NCBI GenBank assembly: GCA_963755695.1
Contig: CAVWLB010000010.1
Coordinates: forward strand, 744,001-808,000
Length of the DNA: 64,000 bases
Reading direction: 5' to 3'
DNA from: QHWT01 sp963755695
GTDB taxonomy: Bacteria > Acidobacteriota > Vicinamibacteria > Vicinamibacterales > 2-12-FULL-66-21
A program made the translations under genes and the position numbers. Positions 41,698 to 50,776 of this stretch are shown piece by piece. The notes beneath the pieces were generated by a model. That model saw only the letters and a list, made by a program, of their open reading frames with translations. It had not been told where the DNA came from and searched no databases. Numbering within the stretch: the stretch's first letter is position 1; every line of letters starts with the position of its first letter.

Positions 41698-44600
41698 ATG
41701 ACTATTGCCATGCCCATACGCCGAATCACAACGTCACCAACCTCGCCGAGGTCCGTCTTCGCGAGACACTTCAACCTCGGGCTCGCGCTGATCGCGGCGA
41801 CTTTCGTCTTGACTCGTCCGATGACGGCGGCGCTCAATCCCGGCGCGGCCGGATCGCCAGCCGACTTGCAGCAGACGGGCGGCCCAACCCCCGTCACGAT
41901 TGGCAACCAGATCGCGGGAAGCTTTGGCGATGCGACCGGGCACTCGGCTCAGTCACACCTGGTCTATGCAGCCAACGCGCGCGTCTGGTGGCTGTTCACG
42001 CTGACCTCGGATGCCGACTCCGAGGGCGGTTCGAACCATGTCGTCAAGTCGTTCCACTCGTCGGGTCCGGACCTGACGACCGCGACGTGGATCGCCGGGG
42101 CAGACAGTCCGCCGCTCGCCGCCGGAACCCCCAATCAGTCCCTCGGCGGCGGCCGATCGCTGGGCATCGCGTATCTCAACAACGCTCCGCTTGACGTCAT
42201 TCACGCGGACGTGAGCATGGCATTCGACGGCCAGGACGGTCGAACCGGACACATTCGCGCGGTCGTGAACGGCACGGCGATTACGTGGTCCTCCTGGAAC
42301 GCCTTCGACGAGCCCGCGGCGACGTGGACGTTGCCTCGCGCGAATACGATTGGCGTCTCGAGCGGAAAATTCATCCATACCGGTGGCCCAATCCTGCAGC
42401 AGGAAGTGGATGCCAATGTCCGAAAGTCCAACAATGCCGATACCGGCAGCACGTGGACGAGCGGATTCTCGGCTCCCGTCGTCGTCGACAACTCGATGAT
42501 GAACCAGGACAACGCGCTCGCCTTTGCGCCGCTCGCAAACGACGTGATGCTCGCGGTCTACGACAACGGGCAGGGAACCGAGCCGAATCAGACCAATCTT
42601 CGCTACAAGCGATCAAACAGCAACGGGACGTGGAGCGGCACCGTCGTCGGATCGCAGCTGGGCGGCGATGGCGACGTGTTCCCGACCAGCGCGACGATCA
42701 ATCAGAACGACTGGGGACTCGTGTCGGTCAGTACGAGTGAAATCTACGTCTTCCGGCGCAATGCGAAGGGAAGCGGCATCGACGCGGCGACCTACGACGT
42801 GGCGGCCAACGACTGGTCGCCGATGTCTCCAGCGCCCCCCGCGCTCGGCGCCGGCCAGTCGTTCAAGAGCGGCGCGGGTCTGTTCGGCACGACCGACGGC
42901 ACCAGCGTGTGGGTGTGCGTAATCAACACCGACGTAGCGAATTCCATCCTGTGCACGCGGTTCGATGGCCAGGCATGGACGGCGTGGTCGGCCGTCGCCG
43001 GCACTGAGATTGGAAGTCAGAACAGGAAGTACATTTCGGGCTCGCGGCGGGTCGGTGCTAACCAGGTTGGCCTGATCTGGACCGAGGGCACGTCGCTTTT
43101 CGACGTTGTCGCAACCTCCTTCCCCTCGACCAATGCGGCGCCGTCGCCGGATGTGAAGCCGCCTGCGGTGTCCCTGACTTCACCAGCGGCCGGCGCAACG
43201 GTGGCCGGGACGATCTCGATCTCGGCGACGGCATCGGACAACGTCGGTGTCGCCGGTGTGCAATTCCGCTTGGACGGCGCGGATCTCGGCATCGAGATCA
43301 CGGCCGCTCCGTACTCGATGCGATGGGACACGACGTCGGCCACGGACGGCGACCACGTGCTGACCGCAATCGCCCGTGACGAAGCCGGCAATACGACGAC
43401 TGCCGCCAATCGTTCGGTGACCGTCGGCAACGCGGTCGGCATCGTTCCGAACGTGACCAGCCTGACGGGCGATGCCGCCGCGGCAGCGATCGTGGCGGCC
43501 GGGCTGACGCTCGGAAACGTGACCCAAGTATCGAGCGCGACGATCCCGGCAGGAATCGTCATCAGCCAGAGTCCCGCGGCCGGCACCGAGGTCGCCGTCA
43601 ATTCAGCGGTCGACCTGGTCATCTCGGCAGGGCCGGCGCCGGCCACAGTTCCGGATGTCGTAGGCCTGACGCAGGCAGTGGCAACCGCTGCAATCGGGGA
43701 TGCCGGGCTCACGCTTGGTGCGGTTACGACGGCGTCGAGTCTGACGGTACCAGAAGGATCCGTCATCAGTCAGACGCCCAAGGCCGGCGCTCAGGTGGCG
43801 AGCGGCACCGCGGTTGCCCTGGTCGTGTCCTCTGGCCCGCCGAACATTGCCGTCCCGAATGTCGTGGGCCTCTCGCAGGCTGGGGCCGCCGCCGCCCTCA
43901 CCGACGCCCAGCTTGCCGTAGGCGCAGTCACAACGGCAGCGAGTACGACGGTTCCCTCGGGAGCGGTCATCAGCCAGACGCCCGCCGCCGGAACGCAGGT
44001 GACGACCGGAACGGCAGTCGCACTGGTCGTCTCGTCGGGTCCGCCGAAGGTTGCAGTACCGAATGTGGTCGGTCTCGCGCAAGCAGCGGCCGCCACCGCG
44101 ATCACGGATGCGGGTCTCATCGTCGGAACTGTGAGCACAGCGACGTCGCCGGTGGCCGCAGGCGTGGTTCTCGCTCAGAACCCCGCCGCCGGAGCAAACG
44201 TCCTCGCGTCGAGCGCTGTCGATGTGCTCGTCTCGTCGGGACCTGGCAGCGGACCGCCACTTGGTACCGGCGCCATCGGAATCGACTTTGTGGGGAAGAG
44301 CGCGCCGATTCGATCCGGAGAGATCGCCGGAGTGGTCCCACAACCGAACTGGAACAGCGCAGATGGAGCTGAAGCCGACACCCCGCTGGCGCTCGTAGAC
44401 GAGACGGGCACCTCGACGGGCGCGACCGTCACATGGTCGGCGGCTTCGTTGTGGTTGACGCAGATCAAGGACGCTCCGGGCAATCCCGGCATGATGAAGG
44501 GCTATCTGAACACCAGCACGAAGCCGAACAACCCCTCAACGACAACCATTACGGTGAGCGGCCTGGCGCGGAGAACCTACGACGTTTACGTCTATACGGA

Positions 44601-45750
44601 CGGCGACAACCGCGCCGATCTCCGCTCGGCCTCGTACTCCATCAGCGGCCCTGATATCACGACGACCACCGTCACGGTGATTGATGCGCCAGATACAGAT
44701 TTCACCGGCACGTTCACGGCCGCCGACGATTCGGCGGGGAACTACGTGAAGTTCAGGATCGCCGCGACCGGGTTTACGATCAGCGCCACGCCGGTGTCGT
44801 CGGTCAGAGACTCGCTGCGCGCACCGCTGAATGGCATCCAGATTGTGCCGACGGCAATAGCGGGAGGAGACTTCACGATCGCCGCGGCGCCCGAGACGCT
44901 GACGGTGACGGCAGGTGAACTGGCCAGCTATACCGCGACGATCAATCAGGTGAACGCATTGAGTGCGCCGGTCGAACTGTCGGTCAGCGGAGCACCAATC
45001 GGCACGACCGTCACGTCGACCCCGACGTCGCTGGACGGTTCGGGTCAACTAACGCTCGACATCGCGACGTCTCCGGAGACGCCGTCAGGAAACTGGCCGT
45101 TGACGATTACGGCAACGAGTGGACCAATCATCAAGACCGCCACGGTGACGCTCGTCGTAGCGGAGGCGATTGGCATCAAGTTCCTCGGGCTCAACCCGGA
45201 GACCATGGCCGTCGCCGACAGCGCGGGCGTGGTCCCGCAGACGCACTGGAACAATGCAGCGGGCGCCGCACGCCCGACCCCGCTGGCCCTCGTCGATGAC
45301 TCGGGAGCACCGAGCACAGCGACCGCGACCTGGCAGGCGAGCGGGGTCTGGAGGGTCGGGATCGTCGACCAGCCGGGAAACCCGCGGCTGATGAAAGGGG
45401 CTCTTGCCAACGCCAACGACAGCGTGACCACTATCAGCGTGGACGGATTGCCGTTGGGCGATTACGACGTCTACGTCTATTGTGACGGTGACAACAACGC
45501 CATTCAGCGGACCGCAACCTACCAGATCAGCGGGCCGGGAATCACGCCGGCAGCCGTGCAGGTCACCGATCTTCCGTTCGTGAACTTTGCAGGTACCTTC
45601 ATCCAGGCCGCCGATTCGGATGGCAACTATGTCAAGTTCCGGATCACCGGCTCGGGGTTCACGATTACAGCGACGCCAGGCACCAGTACGAACCTCGACA
45701 TTCGCGCGCCGATCAACGCGATTCAGATCGTCAGGATCCCTCAGCCTTGA
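41698..45750 (+). CDS. Large secreted multidomain protein with four PASTA repeats and a duplicated C-terminal domain
   Basis: 1350 residues. Signal peptide in the first 50. Residues 60-480 look like a sialidase-type beta-propeller (repeated Trp/Asp strands such as TWTSGFSAPVVVDNSM). Residues 487-577 are a Big-type Ig domain (PPAVSLTSPAAGATVAGTIS, DNVGVAGVQFRLDG). Residues 578-855 hold four PASTA units (VPDVVGLTQAVATAAIGDAG and relatives). Residues 860-1055 and 1160-1345 are two copies of one domain, GIDFVGK and GIKFLGL openings with DVYVYTDGDN/DVYVYCDGDN and GNYVKFRI, around an Ig-like spacer. PASTA domains usually bind peptidoglycan on Ser/Thr kinases and PBPs; here no kinase or transpeptidase is attached. 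The frame is clean for 4 kb. Confidence 0.85.
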   Translation: MTIAMPIRRITTSPTSPRSVFARHFNLGLALIAATFVLTRPMTAALNPGAAGSPADLQQTGGPTPVTIGNQIAGSFGDATGHSAQSHLVYAANARVWWLFTLTSDADSEGGSNHVVKSFHSSGPDLTTATWIAGADSPPLAAGTPNQSLGGGRSLGIAYLNNAPLDVIHADVSMAFDGQDGRTGHIRAVVNGTAITWSSWNAFDEPAATWTLPRANTIGVSSGKFIHTGGPILQQEVDANVRKSNNADTGSTWTSGFSAPVVVDNSMMNQDNALAFAPLANDVMLAVYDNGQGTEPNQTNLRYKRSNSNGTWSGTVVGSQLGGDGDVFPTSATINQNDWGLVSVSTSEIYVFRRNAKGSGIDAATYDVAANDWSPMSPAPPALGAGQSFKSGAGLFGTTDGTSVWVCVINTDVANSILCTRFDGQAWTAWSAVAGTEIGSQNRKYISGSRRVGANQVGLIWTEGTSLFDVVATSFPSTNAAPSPDVKPPAVSLTSPAAGATVAGTISISATASDNVGVAGVQFRLDGADLGIEITAAPYSMRWDTTSATDGDHVLTAIARDEAGNTTTAANRSVTVGNAVGIVPNVTSLTGDAAAAAIVAAGLTLGNVTQVSSATIPAGIVISQSPAAGTEVAVNSAVDLVISAGPAPATVPDVVGLTQAVATAAIGDAGLTLGAVTTASSLTVPEGSVISQTPKAGAQVASGTAVALVVSSGPPNIAVPNVVGLSQAGAAAALTDAQLAVGAVTTAASTTVPSGAVISQTPAAGTQVTTGTAVALVVSSGPPKVAVPNVVGLAQAAAATAITDAGLIVGTVSTATSPVAAGVVLAQNPAAGANVLASSAVDVLVSSGPGSGPPLGTGAIGIDFVGKSAPIRSGEIAGVVPQPNWNSADGAEADTPLALVDETGTSTGATVTWSAASLWLTQIKDAPGNPGMMKGYLNTSTKPNNPSTTTITVSGLARRTYDVYVYTDGDNRADLRSASYSISGPDITTTTVTVIDAPDTDFTGTFTAADDSAGNYVKFRIAATGFTISATPVSSVRDSLRAPLNGIQIVPTAIAGGDFTIAAAPETLTVTAGELASYTATINQVNALSAPVELSVSGAPIGTTVTSTPTSLDGSGQLTLDIATSPETPSGNWPLTITATSGPIIKTATVTLVVAEAIGIKFLGLNPETMAVADSAGVVPQTHWNNAAGAARPTPLALVDDSGAPSTATATWQASGVWRVGIVDQPGNPRLMKGALANANDSVTTISVDGLPLGDYDVYVYCDGDNNAIQRTATYQISGPGITPAAVQVTDLPFVNFAGTFIQAADSDGNYVKFRITGSGFTITATPGTSTNLDIRAPINAIQIVRIPQP
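43434..44250 (+). repeat. Four tandem PASTA-coding units of about 205 bp
   Basis: Units begin near 43440, 43641, 43845 and 44049, each coding VP(N/D)V(V/T).L followed by the ISQ.PAAG.... signature and an SSGP or SAGP linker. Copies 2-4 are most alike (AVPNVVGL.QA, ALVVSSGPP), which suggests recent internal duplication. Confidence 0.75.
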
Positions 45751-46071
45751 GGCGGCGATGACCGGTTACGCTCCGGATGTCCGTCCGGAGCGTCGAGGCT
45801 GGCGGCGCACTGCTTCGAGGTCGTGCTCGATGCCACTCGGCCGCCGCAACCTTTTCCAGCACTTCCAGATCGGCACCGGCCAGGCATACGAGCGGTCGGC
45901 TCGAACTCCGCGTTGCGTCGTGCACTCAAACGCTCGTTGACGCCGGAGTGCCCAATTCCACACCGCGCGGAGCAATTCTCACCTGTCCTCGTCCGTCCAC
46001 CGGACCGACGCTTGCGTGTGGACGAAGCCGACCACGTTCTGAAAGGATGTCAGCGGGGGGAAAACGCATCG
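45751..46071. other. 321-bp intergenic region
   Basis: Lies between the PASTA gene and the first amidohydrolase. The open frames on both strands look like noise. No terminator hairpin with a T tract was found. Confidence 0.3.
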
Positions 46072-47608
46072 ATGATGAAGCGATACCTGCACGCTGCAAC
46101 CGTCGCCGGCTGTCTCGCATGGCTGACGGTGTCCGCGGTCGGCGCTCAACAGCGGCCGCCTGCTCAACCACCGGCAAGGCCCGGCGCCCCGACTCCCACA
46201 ACACCGGGCGAGCGCACGCAGACGCCGCCGGAAACGCCGCAACAGCCATCAACACCGCCACAACCGACGCCGCAGCAGACAGGGGCGGCTCCGGCGGTCG
46301 CCAACGCCTACGCGTCGACCTACAAGCCATTTCCGTCGCGCACGACGCGTCATTCGCAACGCGACCATCCTGACGGCAGCCGGGCCGGCGATCGAACGGG
46401 GATCGATCCTGCTGCAAGACGGCAAGATCGCCGCCGTCGGGCCAGACTGTGAACGCGCCCGCCGACGCGCGTGGTCATCGACGCGAGCGGCAAGTGGGTG
46501 ACGCCCGGCGTCATCGACACGCACTCGCATCTCGGCGTCTACGCGGCGCCGGGCATCGAGTCGCTCGCAGGACGGCAACGAGGCGACGAGCCCGAACACC
46601 GCCGAAGTGTCGGCCGAGCACTCGATCTGGCCGCAGGATCCGCAGTTCGATCTCGCGCTCGCCGGCGGCGTGACGACGATGCAGATCCTGCCCGGATCGG
46701 CCAACCTGTTCGGCGGCCGCGGCGTGACGGTGAAGAACGTGCCGTCGCGCACGGCCGAAGGGATGAAGTTTCCCGGCGCGCCGTACGGCCTGAAGATGGC
46801 CTGCGGCGAGAATCCCAAGCGCGTCTACGGCTCGCGCAACAGCTGCGCCGCCGACGCGGATGGGCAACGTCGCCGGCTATCGCCGCGCGTGGCAGGCCGC
46901 GGCCGAGTACCGCGACAGCCTCCGGCGGTGGAAGGCGGCGGGATCCGATCCCGAGAAGCGTCCGGCGCGAAACCTGCAGCTCGAGACGCTGGCCGGCGTG
47001 CTCGACGGCGAGATCCTCGTCCACAACCACTGCTATCGCGCCGACGAGATGGCGACGATGATCGACATCGCCAAGGAGTTCGGCTACAAGATCGCGTCGT
47101 TCCACCACGCGGTCGAGGCCTACAAGATTCGCGACCTGCTCGCCGAGAACAACATCTGCGCGAGCATGTGGGCCGACTGGTGGGGCTTCAAGCTCGAGGC
47201 CTACGACGGCATCCGCGAGAACATCGCGCTCGTCGATCAGGCCAAGGGCTGCGCCATCGTCCACTCCGACGATCGCCGACGGCGATCCAGCGGCTGAACC
47301 AGGAGGCGGCGAAGGCGATGCGCGCCGGACGCGGAGGCGGGCTTCACGATCGAGCGCGCCGACGCGGTGCAAGTGGCTGACGATCAATCCGGCGAAGGCG
47401 CTCGGCATCGACAAGGTCACCGGCTCGCTCGAAGCCGGGCAAGAACGCCGACGTCGTGATCTGGTCCGGCGATCCGTTCAGCGTCTACAGCCGCGCCGAG
47501 CAGCGTCTTCATCGACGGCGCGCTGATGTTCGACCGCGACGATCCCGACGAGACAGCCGCGCCGCGACTTCATCACCGGCCTGATGCCGCCGGGCAGGTG
47601 CGCGATGA
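46072..47608 (+). pseudogene. Exported imidazolonepropionase-like amidohydrolase, about ten frameshifts
   Basis: Starts at ATG 46072 with signal peptide MMKRYLHAATVAGCLAWLTV and a Pro/Thr-rich linker. Stitched frames give IRNATILTAAGPAIERGSIL, WVTPGVIDTHSHLGVYAAPG (metal HxH), GGVTTMQILPGSANLFGGRG, ILVHNHCYRADEMATMIDIA, FGYKIASFHHAVEAYKIRDL, KALGIDKVTGSLEAGKNADV and VIWSGDPFSVYS. That is a complete metal-dependent amidohydrolase of about 510 residues. Shifts include sites near 46345, 46450, 46571, 46851, 47266, 47283, 47333, 47369, 47440 and 47500; each repair removes one base. Family members hydrolyse cyclic amides or peptides outside the cell. Probably intact in the genome. Confidence 0.8.
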
Positions 47609-48965
47609 CGCCCGACGCTGGCTTCTGCTGCGCTGCTCGCTCGCGCTGCGGCGTATCGGTCGCTCGGCCAGACGACCGCGGCGACCGCGCAGGCCGCGCC
47701 GACGCCCAGCGAGCGCCGCCGCCGGCACCGGTCGCCGCCGGCGAGACCGATCGCGATCATCAACGCGCGTATCCTGCCGGTGTCCGGTCCGGCGATCGAG
47801 CGCGGCACGGTCGTGATTCGCGGCGGCAAGATTGCCGCGGTCGGCGCCGACGTGCACGGTGCCCGCCGGCGCGCGCGTGATCGACGCCGCCGGAAAGATC
47901 GTGACGCCCGGCTGGATCGACTCGGCAACCCAGATCGGCATCGTCGAGATTCCGTCCGGCGCCGAAGGCACCGACGATCAGATCGACCACCGACAAGGAG
48001 CTGAGCGCCGCGTTCAACGTCGTCGACGCGTTCAACGGCGACTCGACGGTGATTCCGGTGACGCGCGTCGAAGGGATCACGCGCGCGCGTGGTGATGCCG
48101 TGCAGGCACCGGCCACGTGCTGCTCGGCCAGGGCGCGGTGATCGACCTGACCGGCGCGCAGGTGCCCGACGAGCGTCGTGAAAGCGCCGGTGGCGATGTT
48201 CGCCAACCTCGGCGAAGCGGGCGCCGCGTCGGAAGGCGGGTCGCGGGCGTCCGCGATGCTGCGCCTGCGCGAGGCGCTGCAGGATGCGCTCGATTTCGCG
48301 CGCAACCGGGCGGCGTGGAACACCGCGCAGCGCCGCGCCGTACGCGCGCGGCCGCCTCGATCTCGAAGCGCTGCGGCCGGTCGTCCGCGGCGAGCTGCCG
48401 CTCGCGATCAACGCCAACCGCGCGAGCGATCTGCTCGCGGCGATGCGGCTGGCCGACGAGTTCCAGCTGAAGCTGATCCTGATGGGCGCCGCCGAAGGGT
48501 GGCGGGTCGCCGACCGAGCTCGCGGCGCGCAAGGTGCCGGTCGTCGTCAAGCCGCTGACCGACATCCCGAGCTTCGACGCGCTCGGCGCGACGCTCGAGA
48601 ACGCCGCGCGGCTGTCGAAGGCGGGCGTCGACGCTGTCGTGCTCGTCCTCGTTCGACACGCACAACGCGCGCAACCTGCGGCAGGAGGCCGGCAACGCGA
48701 TCGCCAACGGCCTCGATCGCGACGCCGCGCTGCGCGCCGTCACGCTCGAACCGGCGCGGGTCTGGGGCGTCGCCGATCGCCTCGGATCGCTCGAAGTCGG
48801 CAAGGACGCCGATGTCGTGGTCTGGTCCGGCGATCCGTTCGAGCTGACGACCGGCGCCGAGCACGTGTTCATCGAGGGCCGCGAGATGCCGCAAGCGACA
48901 CGCGGCAGAAGCAGCTGTTCGAGAAGTACCCGAACAATCCGGTAGTGCAATACGCAAGGAGGTAG
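47605..48965 (+). pseudogene. Second tandem exported amidohydrolase, multiple frameshifts
   Basis: Starts about ATG 47605, overlapping or abutting the first gene. A leucine-rich leader precedes INARILPVSGPAIERGTVVI, RGGKIAAVGADV, AGKIVTPGWIDSATQIGIVE, RAYARGRLDLEALRPVVRGE, LPLAINANRASDLLAAMRLA, NARNLRQEAGNAIANGLDRD and LGSLEVGKDADVVVWSGDPF, ending at TAG 48965. WIDSATQIG replaces the usual HxH metal site, so this copy may lack a metal-binding pair of its own. Such pairs, one with and one without the HxH, occur next to each other in other bacteria. The shifts again are single insertions. Confidence 0.78.
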
Positions 48966-48967
48966 AG

Positions 48968-49261
48968 ATGGTGAAAGTCGCCCTGCTCGTTCGTCTGGAA
49001 GCGAAGCCCGGCAAGGAGGCCGACGTCGAGCAGTTTCTCCGTGGTGGTCTGGCAATCGTTCAGGGTGAGCCTGCGACCACCGACTGGTTTGCAATCCGCA
49101 TCGGCCCGTCGACGTTCGGAATTTTCGACACCTTTGCCGACGACAACGGCCGCGATGCGCACTTGAACGGCCGCGTCGCCGCGGCGCTCATGGCCAAGGC
49201 ACCGGACCTGCTGGCGAAGGCGCCGGTGATCGAAAAAGTGGACGTTCTCGCGGCAAAGTAG
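48968..49261 (+). CDS. Antibiotic biosynthesis monooxygenase-like (ABM) protein
   Basis: 97 residues with a dimeric alpha/beta-barrel pattern: VKVALLVRLEAKPGKEADVE, FLRGGLAIVQGEPATTDWFA, GPSTFGIFDTFADDNGRDAH and the final strand PVIEKVDVLAAK. ABM-domain proteins include quinol monooxygenases and heme-degrading enzymes; none of their specific residues can be confirmed here. A perfect AAGGAGGT overlaps the upstream amidohydrolase stop codon, so it is the last gene of that unit. Confidence 0.85.
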   Translation: MVKVALLVRLEAKPGKEADVEQFLRGGLAIVQGEPATTDWFAIRIGPSTFGIFDTFADDNGRDAHLNGRVAAALMAKAPDLLAKAPVIEKVDVLAAK

Positions 49262-49360
49262 ATCGCGGGGTTCGAAACGGTCGACGTTGCGGAGACACGG
49301 CAGAAGGCCGTGCATGGATCGTCGGGTGTGCCCGCCGATTCACGCACGGCCCCGCCTTGA

Positions 49361-50725
49361 CTATGCCGGCGGGATGTTCTGGTTCATGCGAAAGAAGTTG
49401 GCCGGATCGTATTTCGCTTTGATCGCGCGAAGCCGTGCGTAGTTCGGGCCGTACGCATCCGCTACCGGATCACCAGACTCGTCGTCGTCCAGATAGTTGA
49501 CGTAACGGGCTGGCGCGACGAACTGGCCCATCGTCGCGAAGCTCGCGCGCGTCCAGTCGATGCACCGCTTGGTATCGCCACCCTCCTTCCACTGTGTGAG
49601 AAACAGCAGGTTGTAGCCCGGCGACCGGTGGGGGAATGCTGTCTCTCCGGTCCCGACGCGGGTCATCGCACCGTGCGCGTGCTCGAGGATGATGCACGAC
49701 ATCGGCGACGGGACGGTTGCATAGCACTCCACGAGCGCGTCGATCGCCTGGTCGCTGAGAGAAGCGAGAAAGCTGGATTTCCAGTAGTTCAAAGCCCCCT
49801 TCGGGTAGCCGGCATCGATCATCTGGTTCATCGCGCTGTACGGCATCGGACCGAGCGCATCGAGGACCGGAGAGCCAAAGGTCTTGAGTGGTTTGATCGC
49901 GGCTGCGCCTTCGCTCAATGTCCCGCAGTGGCACGCGAGGATGCCGGACAGTTTGTGAGCGCCGTCGGGAGAGTGAATCAGCCCGGCGAACATTGTCGTT
50001 TCGTCGGGAAGCGTCGCCGTGGTCTCACGGAAGAAGCGCAACAAGTCGCGCGCCTGCGAAAACGGATGCGCCACGAGCCCGCCGGTGATCGTCGGCCCTA
50101 CTGGGTGCACAGCGAACTCGAAGGAGGTGGCGATGCCGAAGTTGCCGCCGCCGCCACGCGCGGCCCAGAAAAGATCCGGATTTTCATCCGGGCTTGCCGA
50201 AACGATTCGGCCGTCGGCGGTGACGAGCTGGATCGATCGCAGGTTGTCGACCGCCAGACCGTGCTTGCCGAGAAGCCACCCGAGTCCGCCGCCGAGGGTG
50301 AGGCCTGCGACGCCCGTGCTCGAGATGACACCGCCTGTGCTGGCCAGGCCGTGCACCTGCGTTTCGCGGTTGTATTCAGCCCAGGTGACCCCACCCTGGG
50401 CGCGAGCGGTACGCGCCTTCGGATCGACGTAGATACCCTTCATCAACGACAGGTCGATGAGCAGGCCGCCGTCGATTGTCGCGCGGCCGGCGACGTTGTG
50501 TCCGCCGCCGCGCACCGCCACGTCGAGGCTTTGATCGTGCGCGAGATTGACCGCGTCGATGACGTCGGCAACGGTGCGGCAGCGTGCGATCAAGAACGGT
50601 CGTTTATCAATCATCCCGTTGTGCACGCGCCGGGCATCCTCGTAACCGGGATCGTTCGCCTGCAGGAGCTGGCCGTTGAAGTGGGCGGTGAGGTCGGTAA
50701 GAGCGGTCGAGACGGTCGAGGACAT
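49361..50725 (-). CDS. FAD-binding oxidoreductase, BBE (berberine bridge enzyme-like) family
   Basis: 454 residues from ATG 50725, with GGAGG 8 nt upstream. VAVRGGGHNVAGRATIDGGL contains the His that covalently holds FAD in PCMH/VAO flavoproteins. GLTLGGGLGWLLGKHGLAVD and FWAARGGGGNFGIATSFEFA complete the FAD domain. The C-terminal BBE segment ends YDPANFFRMNQNIPPA. Members oxidise sugars, alkaloids or polyketides with O2. No signal peptide is seen. The substrate is unknown. Confidence 0.92.
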   Translation of the reverse strand: MSSTVSTALTDLTAHFNGQLLQANDPGYEDARRVHNGMIDKRPFLIARCRTVADVIDAVNLAHDQSLDVAVRGGGHNVAGRATIDGGLLIDLSLMKGIYVDPKARTARAQGGVTWAEYNRETQVHGLASTGGVISSTGVAGLTLGGGLGWLLGKHGLAVDNLRSIQLVTADGRIVSASPDENPDLFWAARGGGGNFGIATSFEFAVHPVGPTITGGLVAHPFSQARDLLRFFRETTATLPDETTMFAGLIHSPDGAHKLSGILACHCGTLSEGAAAIKPLKTFGSPVLDALGPMPYSAMNQMIDAGYPKGALNYWKSSFLASLSDQAIDALVECYATVPSPMSCIILEHAHGAMTRVGTGETAFPHRSPGYNLLFLTQWKEGGDTKRCIDWTRASFATMGQFVAPARYVNYLDDDESGDPVADAYGPNYARLRAIKAKYDPANFFRMNQNIPPA

Positions 50726-50776
50726 ATTGCGGCCTCCGTGCGAGCTGTCGATTGGGGGCTCTCGATTGTAGAACAC

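Noticed and set aside
43434..44250. CRISPR array
   Set aside because: Period of about 205 bp and coding for PASTA domains; no short conserved repeat with unique spacers.
43603..44343. Repeat-rich minus-strand frame opposite the PASTA units
   Set aside because: Its repetition simply mirrors the PASTA coding repeats.
46072..48965. Programmed ribosomal frameshifting in the amidohydrolases
   Set aside because: Far too many sites, with no common slippery sequence or downstream structure; single-base insertions are a simpler cause.
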